64,000 nucleotides of DNA from Kitasatospora setae KM-6054 (GCF_000269985.1 NC_016109.1:5208001-5272000); one strand, 5' to 3'; numbered from the stretch's first letter, positions 52,980 to 63,313 are shown. Translations and numbers: made by a program. The notes: generated from the letters alone by a model not told the origin.

Positions 52980-53639
52980 TCAGGCGGCGACGGTGTACGC
53001 CGCCAGCGAGACCCCCACGTACTGCACGATGAACGCGCCCAGGGTGAAGGCGTGGAACACCTCGTGGAAGCCGAACCAGCGCGGTGACGGGTTCGGGCGC
53101 TTGAGGCCGTAGATCACCCCGCCGACCGTGTAGAGCACGCCGCCGACGACGATCAGGGTCAGGACGGCCGGGCCGCCCTTGTGCAGGAAGTCCGGCAGGA
53201 AGAACACCGCCGCCCAGCCCAGGGCCAGGTAGCACGGGGTGTACAGCCAGCGCGGCGCGCCGACCCAGAACACCCGGAACGCGATCCCGGCCAGCGCGCC
53301 GCCCCACACCAGCCACAGCAGCACCTGCTGCCGCGCGCCGTCCAGCAGCAGGATGGTGAACGGGGTGTACGTCCCGGCGATGATCAGGAAGATGTTGGCG
53401 TGGTCGAGCCGGCGCAGCACCGCCTCGCCGCGCGGGCCCCAGGTGAACCGGTGGTAGACCGCGCTCACCCCGAACAGCATCCAGGCGCTCACCGAGTAGA
53501 CGACGCAGGCGACTCGCGCCGCCGTCGAGTCGGCCAGGCAGATCAACACGATTCCGGCGGCCAGGGCGGCCGGGAACATCCCGGCATGCAGCCAGCCGCG
53601 CCACTTGGGCTTCACGAGCTCCAGCGCTTCCGCGGTCAT
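52980..53639 (-). CDS. Hemolysin III (TrhA) family membrane protein
   Basis: The 219-aa protein has about seven transmembrane helices and the conserved segments AVYHRFTWGP, RRLDHANIFLIIAGTYTPF and GFHEVFHAFTLGAFIVQYV, with the His and Asp residues of the PAQR/hemolysin III metal site. Members influence membrane-lipid homeostasis. The ATG at 53639 gives MTAEALELVKPKW; the alternative at 53648 adds MLP. A ribosome binding site is not obvious for either. Confidence 0.92.
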   Translation of the reverse strand: MTAEALELVKPKWRGWLHAGMFPAALAAGIVLICLADSTAARVACVVYSVSAWMLFGVSAVYHRFTWGPRGEAVLRRLDHANIFLIIAGTYTPFTILLLDGARQQVLLWLVWGGALAGIAFRVFWVGAPRWLYTPCYLALGWAAVFFLPDFLHKGGPAVLTLIVVGGVLYTVGGVIYGLKRPNPSPRWFGFHEVFHAFTLGAFIVQYVGVSLAAYTVAA

Positions 53640-53912
53640 GGGCAGCATCTTACGGAACCGTAGGTTACTGGCGCGTAGTGAAGTGGCCACTCTCACTTTT
53701 ATACGTGATGGACAAAATCGACCGCGTGATCAAGGTCTCCCCGGAGCCTCGGAGGAGCGCCGCAAGGCCCTTCAATCAGACACCGCGTAGTAAAAATCTC
53801 GTCAATGACGCCATTCTGACAGAGAAGGGGGGTGGGCCCGGGTCTACCGTGTAAGCACCCTCAACCCCCGCGAAGCCGTCTCCTGGCCGAGATGGTGTGA
53901 AACGGAGCGATC

Positions 53913-55742
53913 GTGCCGCCTCAGATCTCTGCGCTCGCCGAGTCCGCGCCCACCCGTCACCAGCGCCTGGTGGACTGGGTGAACGAGATTGCCGACCTCA
54001 CCCAGCCGGACCGCGTCGTCTGGTGCGACGGCTCCGAGGAGGAGTACCACCGCCTCGCCGAGCAGCTCGTCGCCCAGGGCACCTTCACCAAGCTCGACGA
54101 GACCAAGCGACCCAACTCCTACTACGCGGCGTCCGACCCGTCCGACGTCGCCCGGGTCGAGGACCGCACCTTCATCTGCTCCGAGCGCGAGCAGGACGCG
54201 GGCCCGACCAACCACTGGAAGGCCCCCGCCGAGATGCGGGAGCTCTTCTCCGGCGAGGCCGGCCTGTTCCGCGGCGCGATGCGCGGCCGCACCATGTACG
54301 TGGTGCCGTTCTCGATGGGCCCGGTCGGCTCCCCGCTGGCCGCGTACGGCGTCGAGATCACCGACTCCGCGTACGTCGCGGTCTCGATGCGCGTGATGAC
54401 CCGGATGGGCCAGGCCGTGCTCGACCAGCTCGGCGAGGACGGCGACTTCGTCAAGGCCGTGCACACCGTCGGCGCCCCGCTGGCCGAGGGCGAGGCGGAC
54501 GTCGCCTGGCCGTGCAACAGCACCAAGTACATCTCGCACTTCCCGGAGACCCGGGAGATCTGGTCCTTCGGCTCCGGCTACGGCGGCAACGCCCTGCTCG
54601 GCAAGAAGTGCTACGCGCTGCGGATCGCCTCCACCATGGCCCGCGACGAGGGCTGGCTGGCCGAGCACATGCTGATCCTCAAGCTGACCCCGCCGTCGGG
54701 CGAGGTGAAGTACGTCGCCGCCGCGTTCCCGTCCGCCTGCGGCAAGACCAACCTGGCGATGCTCCAGCCGACCGTCCCGGGCTGGAAGGTCGAGACGATC
54801 GGCGACGACATCGCCTGGATGCGCTTCGGCGCCGACGGCCGGCTCTACGCGATCAACCCCGAGGCCGGGTTCTTCGGCGTCGCCCCCGGCACCGGCGAGG
54901 ACACCAACGCCAACGCCATCAAGACCCTCTGGGGCAACACCGTCTTCACCAACGTCGCCCTCACCGACGACGGCGACGTGTGGTGGGAGGGCCTCACCGA
55001 GGAGGCCCCCGCGCACCTCACCGACTGGCGCGGCAACGACTGGACGCCCGCCTCCGGCACCCCCGCCGCCCACCCGAACGCGCGGTTCGCCGTCCCCGCC
55101 GCGCAGTGCCCGACCATCGCCCCCGAGTGGGAGGACCAGGCCGGCGTCCCGATCTCGGCGATCCTGTTCGGCGGCCGCCGGGCCACCGCCGTCCCGCTGG
55201 TCACCGAGTCCTTCGACTGGCAGCACGGCGTCTTCCTCGGCGCCAACATCGCCTCCGAGAAGACCGCCGCCGCCGAGGGCACCGTCGGCGAGCTGCGCCG
55301 CGACCCGTTCGCCATGCTGCCGTTCTGCGGCTACAACATGGGCGACTACTTCGCGCACTGGCTGAAGGTCGGCGCCCAGGCGGACGCCGCCAAGCTGCCG
55401 AAGATCTACTACGTCAACTGGTTCCGGAAGAACGCCGACGGCCAGTTCGTCTGGCCCGGCTACGGCGAGAACAGCCGCGTCCTGAAGTGGATCGTCGAGC
55501 GCCTGGAGGGCACCGCGGCCGGCGTCGAGACGCCGATCGGCGTGCTGCCCGAGCTGGACGGCTTCGACCTGGACGGGCTGGAGATCTCCGACGCCGACCG
55601 CGAGCTGCTGTTCACGGTCGACAAGGAGATCTGGAAGCAGGAGGCCGCGCTGGTCCCGGCCCACCTGGAGCTGTTCGGCGACCACACGCCGGGCGAGCTG
55701 TGGGAGGAGTACCGGGCGCTGGTGAAGCGCCTCGGCGACTGA
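53913..55742 (+). CDS. pckG: Phosphoenolpyruvate carboxykinase (GTP)
   Basis: The 609-aa enzyme converts oxaloacetate and GTP to phosphoenolpyruvate, the entry to gluconeogenesis. It shows the P-loop [14 protein letters not shown] (with the hyper-reactive Cys), [20 protein letters not shown] and [16 protein letters not shown]. Its length matches the GTP class of actinobacteria, not the ATP class. The GTG at 53913 follows CGGAGC. The gene ends at the 42-bp palindrome and appears monocistronic. Confidence 0.97.
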   Translation: MPPQISALAESAPTRHQRLVDWVNEIADLTQPDRVVWCDGSEEEYHRLAEQLVAQGTFTKLDETKRPNSYYAASDPSDVARVEDRTFICSEREQDAGPTNHWKAPAEMRELFSGEAGLFRGAMRGRTMYVVPFSMGPVGSPLAAYGVEITDSAYVAVSMRVMTRMGQAVLDQLGEDGDFVKAVHTVGAPLAEGEADVAWPCNSTKYISHFPETREIWSFGSGYGGNALLGKKCYALRIASTMARDEGWLAEHMLILKLTPPSGEVKYVAAAFPSACGKTNLAMLQPTVPGWKVETIGDDIAWMRFGADGRLYAINPEAGFFGVAPGTGEDTNANAIKTLWGNTVFTNVALTDDGDVWWEGLTEEAPAHLTDWRGNDWTPASGTPAAHPNARFAVPAAQCPTIAPEWEDQAGVPISAILFGGRRATAVPLVTESFDWQHGVFLGANIASEKTAAAEGTVGELRRDPFAMLPFCGYNMGDYFAHWLKVGAQADAAKLPKIYYVNWFRKNADGQFVWPGYGENSRVLKWIVERLEGTAAGVETPIGVLPELDGFDLDGLEISDADRELLFTVDKEIWKQEAALVPAHLELFGDHTPGELWEEYRALVKRLGD

Positions 55743-55761
55743 CCCGCGCGAACGGCGAAAC

Positions 55762-55803
55762 GGTTCGCCCCGCGTCCCTCCCGGGAGGGACGCGGGGCGA
55801 ACC
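55762..55803. terminator. 42-bp perfect palindrome, bidirectional terminator
   Basis: The sequence is its own exact reverse complement over 2 x 21 bases, from GGTTCGCCCCGCG to CGCGGGGCGAACC. It lies between the convergent pckG and aminotransferase genes and can act for both. Confidence 0.9.
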
Positions 55804-55807
55804 CGCG

Positions 55808-57022
55808 TCAGGGCTGCGCGTAGCCGGACAGGAAGTCGCCGATCCGGGTGACCGCGTCCGTGACCTCCTCCGGGCGGGGCAGCGTGACCAGCCGGAAGTG
55901 GTCCGGGTCCGGCCAGTTGAAGCCGGTGCCCTGGACGATCAGGATCCGCTGCGAGCGCAGCAGGTCGAGGACCATCTGCGCGTCGTCCTTGATCTTGTAG
56001 ACCTGCGGGTCGAGCCGCGGGAACGCGTACAGCGCGCCCTTCGGCTTCACGCAGGAGACGCCGGGGATCTCGTTCAGCAGCTTGTACGCGGCGTCCCGGG
56101 AGGCCAGCAGCCGGCCGCCGGGCAGGATCAGCTCGCGGATCGACTGCCGGCCGCCGAGCGCCGCGGCCACCGCGTGCTGGGCGGGCATGTTGGCGCACAG
56201 CCGCATCGAGGCGAGCACGTTCAGGCCCTCGATGTAGGAGCGGGCCCGGTGCCGGTCGCCGGAGAGCACCATCCAGCCGGAGCGGAAACCCGCCACCCGG
56301 TACGACTTGGACATCCCGTTGAAGGTCACGCAGAACAGGTCCGGCGCCAGGGTGGCCAGCGGGGTGTGCTCCACGCCGTCGTACAGGATCTTGTCGTAGA
56401 TCTCGTCCGCGTAGACCACCAGCCGGTGCCGGCGGGCCAGTTCGGCGATCCCCTCCAGCAGCTCGCGCGGGTAGACCGCGCCGGTCGGGTTGTTCGGGTT
56501 GATCACCACGATCGCCCTGGTCCGGTCGGTGACCTTCGCGGCGATGTCGGCCAGGTCCGGGTACCACTCGGCCTGCTCGTCGCAGCGGTAGTGCACCGCG
56601 GTGCCGCCGGCCAGCGAGACCGAGGCCGTCCACAGCGGGTAGTCGGGCGCCGGGACGAGCACCTCGTCGCCGTCGTCGAGCAGCGCGGTCATCGCGAGCT
56701 GGATCAGCTCGGAGACGCCGTTGCCGAGGTACACGTCCTCGACGCTCAGGCCGTGCAGGCCGCGCTCCTCGTAGTGCATCACCACGGCCCGCCGGGCCGA
56801 CAGCAGGCCCTTCGAATCACCGTAGCCGTGCGCGGAGTTGAGGTTGCGGAGAATGTCCTGGAGGATCTCGGGCGGCGCCTCGAAGCCGAACGCGGCGGGA
56901 TTGCCGGTGTTCAGCTTCAGGATGCGGTGGCCCTGCTCCTCCAGCCGCATCGCCTCGTCGAGCACCGGACCGCGGATGTCGTAGCAGACATTGGCGAGCT
57001 TGCTGGACTGGATGACCTGCAT
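55808..57022 (-). CDS. Alanine/aspartate-type aminotransferase (class I, PLP)
   Basis: The 404-aa PLP enzyme has the lysine block NGMSKSYRVAGFRSGW and the conserved NPNNPTGAVY. It resembles the AlaA/AlaT branch, which interconverts alanine and pyruvate, from LNTGNPAAFGFEAPPEILQD at the N-terminus. The exact amino donor is uncertain. The ATG at 57022 gives MQVIQSSKLANVCYDIRGP, the expected start. It converges with pckG across the terminator palindrome. Confidence 0.93.
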   Translation of the reverse strand: MQVIQSSKLANVCYDIRGPVLDEAMRLEEQGHRILKLNTGNPAAFGFEAPPEILQDILRNLNSAHGYGDSKGLLSARRAVVMHYEERGLHGLSVEDVYLGNGVSELIQLAMTALLDDGDEVLVPAPDYPLWTASVSLAGGTAVHYRCDEQAEWYPDLADIAAKVTDRTRAIVVINPNNPTGAVYPRELLEGIAELARRHRLVVYADEIYDKILYDGVEHTPLATLAPDLFCVTFNGMSKSYRVAGFRSGWMVLSGDRHRARSYIEGLNVLASMRLCANMPAQHAVAAALGGRQSIRELILPGGRLLASRDAAYKLLNEIPGVSCVKPKGALYAFPRLDPQVYKIKDDAQMVLDLLRSQRILIVQGTGFNWPDPDHFRLVTLPRPEEVTDAVTRIGDFLSGYAQP

Positions 57023-57169
57023 ACCCGCCTACTCTAGGGCCGCCCCGCACCGATCACCGAGTGCTGTTCGCCACCTGGACACGGACGGGCGAACCACCCC
57101 GGACGGGTAGGGTCGCGGCGGTCCGCCGGCGGAGCGCCGCCGGCGGAGGACCGTCCAGGGGAGGGCCGG

Positions 57170-57841
57170 ATGTTCGGGGCAGTACTCGGAGCCGTACTCG
57201 GACTGCTCGCGGGCGTGCCGCTGCGGGCGGCGGTGGCCCGCCACGCCGTACCGCCCGGCGCACCCCCGGGCCGCTGCCTGCCCACCCCGCTCGGCCGCTG
57301 CGTCCGGCACGGCGAACGGGTCGGCCCGCCGCCGCTCGCCGTCGAGGCCGCCACCGCCGCGACCGGCGCCGCACTGGGCGCCTGGGCCCCCGGACGCTGG
57401 CTGCCCCTGCTGATCTGGCTGGCGCTGCTCGGCACCGTGCTGGCCTTCGTGGACGCCGCCGTCAAACGGCTCCCGGACGCGCTGACCCTGCCGCTGTTCC
57501 TCGGCACCGCCGCCCTCGTCCCGCTCGCCGACCCCGACCCCGAGGTCTGGCTGCGCTGCGCACTGGCCGCCGCCGCCCTCGGCCTGCTCTTCCTGCTGTT
57601 CGCGTTCTTCGCCCCGATGGGCCTCGGCGACGCCAAACTCGCCCCCAGCCTGGGCGCCGCACTGGCACTCGGCGGCTGGCGCGCGGTGTACGGGGGCCTC
57701 TTCTACATGTGGGTACTGGCCGCGCTCTGGGCGGTGGCCCTGCTCGCCCTCCGCCGGGCCGGCCGCCGCACCGAACTCGCCTTCGGCCCGGCGATGCTGC
57801 TCGGCACCCTGCTGGCCCTGCTGGCAGCGGCCCACCGCTGA
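57170..57841 (+). CDS. Prepilin peptidase (type 4, A24 family)
   Basis: The 223-aa membrane protein has about seven helices and the two catalytic Asp residues of A24 peptidases, in LAFVDAAVKRLPDAL and FAPMGLGDAKLAP. It lacks the N-terminal methyltransferase domain and its Cys motif. It cuts prepilin leaders of type IV or Tad-like pili. No pilin or secretion genes lie beside it, so it works with a distant locus. Confidence 0.92.
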   Translation: MFGAVLGAVLGLLAGVPLRAAVARHAVPPGAPPGRCLPTPLGRCVRHGERVGPPPLAVEAATAATGAALGAWAPGRWLPLLIWLALLGTVLAFVDAAVKRLPDALTLPLFLGTAALVPLADPDPEVWLRCALAAAALGLLFLLFAFFAPMGLGDAKLAPSLGAALALGGWRAVYGGLFYMWVLAALWAVALLALRRAGRRTELAFGPAMLLGTLLALLAAAHR

Positions 57842-57876
57842 CCGGCCGCCCACCACCGGCCGGGGGAGGAACGGAC

Positions 57877-57911
57877 GGGGCCCGTCCTACCCCAGCGGTA
57901 GGACGGGCCCC
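57877..57911. terminator. 14-bp stem between convergent genes
   Basis: GGGGCCCGTCCTAC pairs perfectly with GTAGGACGGGCCCC around CCCAGCG between the prepilin peptidase and the chitinase gene. Confidence 0.85.
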
Positions 57912-57960
57912 TGGTACGTGCGCCCACCCCACCCTCAAGGAGCGGCGCACTGGTTCCGGG

Positions 57961-59577
57961 TTACTGCATGTTGTGCGCGAAGGCGCCGACGTTGTTGGAG
58001 AAGTCGTTGCCGTTGTTGGCGTCCCAGTTGGTCGACCAGGTCATCGCGCCGCGGATGGTCGGCCACTTGGCCGGCGGGACGAAGGTGCCGCAGTGGTTGC
58101 CGGTGGCCAGGCAGTCCAGCGCGTTGTTCACCACGGTGGAGTTGACGTAGCCGCCGCCCGCCGCCTTGGTGGAGGCCGGGACGCCGATGCCGACCTGGTC
58201 CGGGCGCAGACCGCCCTGGATGTGGGTGCAGACCTGCGCGGTGATGAAGTCGATGGTGCCCTGGGTGTACACCTTGCCGTCGCAGCCGTTCATGCCGCCC
58301 GAGTTGTAGAACTGGGTGTTGACGACGGTCAGGATGTCCTTGGTGTTCAGCGCGAGCTGGAAGTACGCGCCGGCGGTGGAGTACATGCCGATGGTCTCGG
58401 GCGCCATGGTCAGGATGAAGCCGGAGCCGACCTTGGCCTGCAGGGTGTGCAGCGCCTGCGACATGTAGTTCGCGTCGACGCCGTTCTCCAGGTCGACGTC
58501 GATGCCGTCGAAGCCGTACTGCTGGATCAGGCTGTACGCCGAGTTGGCGAAGTTGGTCGCCGCGGTGGCGTTGCCGACCGAGATCGCGCCGTTCTGGCCG
58601 CCGATGGAGAGGACGACCTTCTTGCCGGCCGCGCGCTTGGCGGCGATGTCGGCCTTGAACTGGGCGTCGGTGTAGCCGCCGAGCTTGGTGGCCAGCGCCG
58701 GGTCCAGGGTGAAGGAGATGCCGCCCTGGGTGGTGGTCGCGTCGGCGAAGGAGACCGCGATGATGTCGTACGCGGACTGCACGTCCGACAGCTTCTGCAC
58801 GGTCGAGCCGTTGTCGAAGTTCTGCCAGTAGCCGGTCAGGACGTGCTTCGGCAGGCCGGTGTTCGGCGGGGTGCTGGTGGTGGCCGAGGCGGACGGCGAC
58901 GGCGAGGAGGACGCCGAGGCGGAGGCCGACGGGGAGGCGCTCTGGGTCGGCGAGGCCGACGCGGAGGGCGAGGCGCTCTTGGTCGGCGAGGCGGAGGCCG
59001 ACGGCGAGGCCGAGGTGGCGGAGGCCGACGGGGTCGGGGTGGCGGTGCCGCCCGGGCCGATCAGCTGGATGTCGTCCGCGTAGTACGTGGGCTGGCCGTA
59101 CCAGCCGTGGACGTACAGGGTGACGCTGGTGGTGTTGGCGCCGGTGGTGAAGCTGGTGTTCAGCTGGTTCCAGGCGCTCTGCGCCGACCAGGTGGACGGG
59201 TCGGTGCCGCCGGTGCCGCGGGCGCCCAGGTAGACGTACTGGCCCTGGACCCAGCCGTTCAGCGTGTAGGCGGTGTTGGGGAGCACCGAGACGGTCTGGG
59301 TGCACTCGGCGGTGTCGCCCGCGCCGGGGGTGGCGGCGAGGGCGCCGGTGCCGGAGTGGACCGGGGTGGAGACCGTGCTGGTGGTGCCCACGCAGTTCCA
59401 GCCGGACAGGCCGGAGTCGAAGCCGCCGTTGTTGACCAGGTTGCCGACGGCGGCGCTCGCGCCGCCCGCGGTCAGCGCCAGGCCGGTGCCGGCCAGGGCG
59501 ATCGCGGTGGCGGTGGCGAGGACCGCGGGCATCTTGTTGCGGCGCCGGTGGGACGGCTGCTGCAGGGTACGGGCCAT
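57961..59577 (-). CDS. Secreted GH18 chitinase with CBM and Ser/Ala linker
   Basis: The 538-aa protein has a signal peptide (AVLATATAIALAGTGLALTA, cleavage near GASAAV) and a carbohydrate-binding module at about 45-190 with LVNNGGFDSGLSGWN. A Ser/Ala/Pro-rich linker (about 195-250) precedes the GH18 barrel, whose catalytic DGIDVDLE lies near residue 375. It hydrolyses chitin by substrate-assisted catalysis. The ATG at 59577 is used; a DasR-like operator lies about 135 bp upstream, which predicts control by N-acetylglucosamine. Confidence 0.96.
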   Translation of the reverse strand: MARTLQQPSHRRRNKMPAVLATATAIALAGTGLALTAGGASAAVGNLVNNGGFDSGLSGWNCVGTTSTVSTPVHSGTGALAATPGAGDTAECTQTVSVLPNTAYTLNGWVQGQYVYLGARGTGGTDPSTWSAQSAWNQLNTSFTTGANTTSVTLYVHGWYGQPTYYADDIQLIGPGGTATPTPSASATSASPSASASPTKSASPSASASPTQSASPSASASASSSPSPSASATTSTPPNTGLPKHVLTGYWQNFDNGSTVQKLSDVQSAYDIIAVSFADATTTQGGISFTLDPALATKLGGYTDAQFKADIAAKRAAGKKVVLSIGGQNGAISVGNATAATNFANSAYSLIQQYGFDGIDVDLENGVDANYMSQALHTLQAKVGSGFILTMAPETIGMYSTAGAYFQLALNTKDILTVVNTQFYNSGGMNGCDGKVYTQGTIDFITAQVCTHIQGGLRPDQVGIGVPASTKAAGGGYVNSTVVNNALDCLATGNHCGTFVPPAKWPTIRGAMTWSTNWDANNGNDFSNNVGAFAHNMQ

Positions 59578-59711
59578 GACGGGCTCCAGTGCAGGAGTGG
59601 GGGTGTGGGGTGTGGGAGGCACGCTGGGAAACGTCGGGGGTAGAGCCGCCGCGGTGGGGGTCGCGGCGGCTCCGCTGTGGGGGAGGGTCCGCTGTGGTGC
59701 TGACCACACGC

Positions 59712-59723
59712 TGGACTAGACCA
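59712..59723. promoter_or_regulatory. DasR-type operator (dre) upstream of the chitinase
   Basis: TGGACTAGACCA differs by one base from the perfect dre core TGGTCTAGACCA. It lies about 135 bp upstream of the chitinase ATG, in the position typical for streptomycete chitinase genes controlled by the N-acetylglucosamine regulator DasR. Confidence 0.8.
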
Positions 59724-59913
59724 AAGGCAAGCGTCAAGACCCGGATTCCGGTTTAGGGGGCGTTTAAGGATTCGGATACCGTTCCGTAGCTTGTCCCGTG
59801 CGCGCACTGTGACAAGACCGGTACCTGCGGTTTTGCCGCCGGTAAACCCGGGCGGAGTAGGCTGCCGCAGGGATTTCGCACCCGGAGCAATCAGCACGGA
59901 GGGGCCGTTCACG

Positions 59914-60708
59914 ATGGGTCTGCGCGATGTGGTGGAACGGACGCCGGGGCTGCGCACCCTGCTGGACCGGGCCTACCGCCTCTACGGCCGCCGGGTCGAG
60001 GTGCACCTGGCCAACACCCCGCACCACATCGGCGTGATCCTGGACGGCAACCGGCGCTGGGCCAAGGCCACCGGCGGCACCACCGCGTACGGCCACCAGC
60101 GCGGCGCCGACAAGATCAGCGAGTTCCTGGGCTGGTGCGCGGAGACCGACGTCCAGGTGGTCACCCTGTGGATGCTCTCCACCGACAACCTGGCCCGCCC
60201 CGCCGACGAGCTCGTCCCGCTGCTCGGCATCATCGAGGACACCGTCCGCGGCCTGGCCGACAGCGGCCGCTGGAAGGTCCACCCGGTCGGCGCGCTCGAC
60301 CTGCTGCCCGCGAAGACCGCCGGGGTGCTGAAGACCGCCGCCCAGGAGACCGAGCACGTCGACGGGCTGACCGTCAACGTCGCGATCGGCTACGGCGGCC
60401 GGCAGGAGATCGCCGACGCCGTCCGCTCGCTGCTCCAGGAGCACGCCGGCCGCGGCACCTCGATCGAGGAGCTGGCCGAGATCCTGGACGTCGAGCACAT
60501 CGCCGAGCACCTCTACACCAAGGGCCAGCCCGACCCCGACCTGGTGATCCGCACCTCCGGCGAGCAGCGGCTGTCCGGCTTCCTGCTCTGGCAGTCCGCG
60601 CACAGCGAGTTCTACTTCTGCGAGGCGTACTGGCCGGCCTTCCGGCGGGTCGACTTCCTCCGGGCGCTGCGCGACTACCAGCTCCGCAACCGGCGGATGG
60701 GGCGCTGA
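59914..60708 (+). CDS. uppS: Cis-isoprenyl transferase (undecaprenyl-type synthase)
   Basis: The 264-aa enzyme belongs to the UppS family: HHIGVILDGNRRWAKATG (catalytic Asp in DGNRRWA), TLWMLSTDNLARP and the C-terminal LVIRTSGEQRLSGFLLWQSA. It elongates an allylic diphosphate with isopentenyl diphosphate, most likely to make the lipid carrier of cell-wall synthesis. The ATG at 59914 has GGAGGGG upstream. Actinomycetes often have two such enzymes of different chain length. Confidence 0.94.
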   Translation: MGLRDVVERTPGLRTLLDRAYRLYGRRVEVHLANTPHHIGVILDGNRRWAKATGGTTAYGHQRGADKISEFLGWCAETDVQVVTLWMLSTDNLARPADELVPLLGIIEDTVRGLADSGRWKVHPVGALDLLPAKTAGVLKTAAQETEHVDGLTVNVAIGYGGRQEIADAVRSLLQEHAGRGTSIEELAEILDVEHIAEHLYTKGQPDPDLVIRTSGEQRLSGFLLWQSAHSEFYFCEAYWPAFRRVDFLRALRDYQLRNRRMGR

Positions 60709-60901
60709 CCCCCGGTCGGTCACCCCTACCCCCGGGGCGGGGGGGGAAAACGTTCAACCCCGGTGCCCCCGCTGTTCGCTCCGGCGCGAATGCGGGGCCG
60801 CTCGCCTGGGAATACACCCCTCAGACCGTCCGCCCGGCCAGCGGGGCCGCGGGGGACCGGTGGGCCGCGGGTGACGTCGGGTCACCCGCTCTGGAGGGCT
60901 A

Positions 60902-62233
60902 GTGGTCAGTTCCAAGAGCCGCCGGACACCTGACCGGCGCACGTACGTCCTCGACACCAGCGTGCTCCTGGCCGACCCTCTCGCCATGACGCGCTTCGAG
61001 GAGCACGAGGTCGTCCTCCCGGTCGTCGTGGTGACGGAGCTGGAAGCCAAACGGCACCACCCGGAGCTGGGCTACTTCGCCCGGCAGGCGCTGCGGCTGC
61101 TGGACGACTACCGGGTGCGGCACGGGCGGCTGGACGAGCCGATCCCGGTCGGCGAGCTCGGCGGCACGATCAGGGTCGAGCTGAACCACTCCGACACCTC
61201 GATCCTCCCGGCCGGCTACCGGGTCGGCGGCGGCGAGGCGGACACCCGGATCCTCGCGGTGGCCCGCAACCTGCAGGCCGAGGGCTACGACGTCACCGTC
61301 GTCTCCAAGGACCTGCCGCTGCGGATCAAGGCGAGCTCGGTCGGTCTGCTGGCCGAGGAGTACCGGGCCGAGCTGGCGGTCACCTCCGGCTGGACGGGCA
61401 TGACCGAACTGCACGTCCCCGCCGACCAGGTCGACGAGCTGTTCGCCGGGCAGGACCACGCGCTGCAGGTCGAGGGCGCCGACCAGCTCCCCGTCCACAC
61501 CGGCCTGGTGCTGCACTCCGAGCGCGGCCGCGCGCTGGGCCGGGTGGCCCCCGACGGCCGGGTCCGGCTGGTCCGCGGCGACCGCGAGGCGTTCGGCCTG
61601 CGCGGCCGCAGCGCCGAGCAGCGGATCGCCCTCGACCTGCTGCTCGACCCGGAGATCGGGATCATCTCGATGGGCGGCCGGGCCGGCACCGGCAAGTCCG
61701 CGCTCGCCCTGTGCGCCGGCCTGGAGGCCGTCCTGGAGCGCCGCCAGCACCGCAAGGTGATGGTGTTCCGCCCGCTGTACGCGGTCGGCGGCCAGGAGCT
61801 CGGCTACCTGCCCGGCAGCGAGGCCGAGAAGATGGGCCCCTGGGCGCAGGCGGTCTTCGACACCCTCTCCGCCGTCACCACGCCGGACGTGATCGAGGAG
61901 GTCATCTCCCGCGGCATGCTGGAGGTCCTGCCGCTCACCCACATCCGCGGCCGCTCGCTGCACGACGCCTTCGTGATCGTGGACGAGGCCCAGTCGCTGG
62001 AGCGCAACGTGCTGCTCACGGTGCTCTCCCGGATCGGCCAGAACTCCCGCGTGGTCCTCACCCACGACGTCGCCCAGCGCGACAACCTGCGGGTCGGCCG
62101 GTACGACGGCGTGGTCGCCGTGGTGGAGAAGCTGAAGGGCCACCCGCTGTTCGCCCACATCACGCTCACGCGTTCGGAGCGCTCGCCGATCGCCGCACTG
62201 GTGACCGAGATGCTGGAGGACATCCAGCCGTAG
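60902..62233 (+). CDS. PIN-PhoH protein (YlaK-type ribonuclease and ATPase)
   Basis: The 443-aa protein fuses an N-terminal PIN domain ([12 protein letters not shown], then [14 protein letters not shown]) with a C-terminal PhoH ATPase having Walker [15 protein letters not shown] and Walker [12 protein letters not shown]. This PIN-PhoH fusion is thought to unwind and cut RNA. The GTG at 60902 follows GGAGG. An intrinsic terminator follows the stop. Confidence 0.94.
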   Translation: MVSSKSRRTPDRRTYVLDTSVLLADPLAMTRFEEHEVVLPVVVVTELEAKRHHPELGYFARQALRLLDDYRVRHGRLDEPIPVGELGGTIRVELNHSDTSILPAGYRVGGGEADTRILAVARNLQAEGYDVTVVSKDLPLRIKASSVGLLAEEYRAELAVTSGWTGMTELHVPADQVDELFAGQDHALQVEGADQLPVHTGLVLHSERGRALGRVAPDGRVRLVRGDREAFGLRGRSAEQRIALDLLLDPEIGIISMGGRAGTGKSALALCAGLEAVLERRQHRKVMVFRPLYAVGGQELGYLPGSEAEKMGPWAQAVFDTLSAVTTPDVIEEVISRGMLEVLPLTHIRGRSLHDAFVIVDEAQSLERNVLLTVLSRIGQNSRVVLTHDVAQRDNLRVGRYDGVVAVVEKLKGHPLFAHITLTRSERSPIAALVTEMLEDIQP

Positions 62234-62256
62234 GCATAACGGGACACACCGGGGCA

Positions 62257-62287
62257 AAGGGGTCTGGCGCATAGCGTCAGGCCCCTT
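62257..62287 (+). terminator. Hairpin after the PIN-PhoH gene
   Basis: AAGGGGTCTGGCGC pairs with GCGTCAGGCCCCTT around three bases, with two G-T wobbles in the RNA. Confidence 0.75.
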
Positions 62288-62638
62288 CGCTGTCAGTCGA
62301 ACTGACGTCGCCTCGACCGGTCGTGCACCAAACGCGCAGGTCGAAAAGTTTGTGAGATCCGCCACGGCACAGGGAATTGCGTAGACACGCCCGGGTGCGG
62401 CATGGTGAGGGTTCTGTCAGGCCCCGCGTACGGCCCTGCACGCCCGGCAACTCCGGTCGGCGGGCGGACAACTGAACACCGCAGCGCCGTACGCCGCTCG
62501 ATCACACCGCTCCCACCGGGCCCGCCCGGACGGACGGCCGAGCCCGCGCCTCCCGTGACCGAGCTCGACGGAGGCCAGTGCCAGGGGCAGATACGCGCCC
62601 GTACGGTCACAGGACGGGCGACGCTGGAAGGAAACCAT
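62288..62638. other. Long leader region of the transglycosylase gene
   Basis: About 350 bp without a gene. It contains GTCAGT-CGA-ACTGAC (62292-62306), a small dyad, and a segment of lower GC near 62336-62385 that may hold the promoter. No ydaO-type c-di-AMP riboswitch, often found before such genes, was recognised. Confidence 0.4.
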
Positions 62639-63313
62639 GTGACTCGGATCTCGGTCCGGGGAGTCGCCGTCGTCTCCGCCACCGCGGTGACCGCCGTCGG
62701 CGCCGTCGTGGGCGCGGCCTCCGGTAGTGAGGGCAAGGCCGTCCAGACGGTCGACGTCGCGAGCGCCACGCTGCTCGCCGACGCACCCACCGGGGCGCAG
62801 GCCCAGAACGTCAGCGACGGCATCGGCCGGCAGGCCGACGCCCAGCAGGTCTCCGCCGACGCCGCCGCCAAGAAGGCCGCCGAAGAGGCCGCCCGGCAGA
62901 AGGCCGCGGCCGACGCCCAGGCCAAGGCCGACGCGGACAAGGCCGCCAAGGAGGCCGAGGCCAAGCGCGCCAAGGAGGAGGCCAACCGGGCCGCCGCCCG
63001 CAGCGTGCTGGCCACCATCAGCCCCGGCTCGGTCCAGGACATGGCGCTGCAGATCGTCGGCGACGCCAACCAGTTCCAGTGCTTCAGCCAGATCGTGAAG
63101 CGCGAGAGCGGCTGGAACTACACCGCCACCAACGCCTCCTCCGGCGCCTACGGCCTGGTCCAGGCGCTGCCCGGCTCCAAGATGGCCTCGGCCGGCGCGG
63201 ACTGGCGGACCAACCCCGAGACCCAGATCAAGTGGGGCCTCAGCTACATGAACAGCCGCTACGGCAGCCCCTGCGGCGCCTGGTCGTTCTGGCAGGCCCA
63301 CAACTGGTATTAG
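62639..63313 (+). CDS. Secreted lytic transglycosylase-like protein
   Basis: The 224-aa protein has a signal peptide (VRGVAVVSATAVTAVGAVVG) and a Lys/Ala-rich coiled region at about 70-120 (KKAAEEAARQKAAADAQAKA). The C-terminal transglycosylase-like domain contains CFSQIVKRESGWNYTATN (catalytic Glu in RESGW), GAYGLVQALPGSKM and WGLSYMNSRYGSP. It cleaves peptidoglycan glycan strands. The GTG at 62639 follows GGAAGGAAACCAT. The Cys before the Glu and one near the C-terminus could form a disulfide. Confidence 0.92.
   Translation: MTRISVRGVAVVSATAVTAVGAVVGAASGSEGKAVQTVDVASATLLADAPTGAQAQNVSDGIGRQADAQQVSADAAAKKAAEEAARQKAAADAQAKADADKAAKEAEAKRAKEEANRAAARSVLATISPGSVQDMALQIVGDANQFQCFSQIVKRESGWNYTATNASSGAYGLVQALPGSKMASAGADWRTNPETQIKWGLSYMNSRYGSPCGAWSFWQAHNWY

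Noticed and set aside
62288-62638. ydaO-type c-di-AMP riboswitch before the transglycosylase gene
   Set aside because: Such leaders are common before cell-wall hydrolase genes in streptomycetes, but the conserved sequence blocks are not present.
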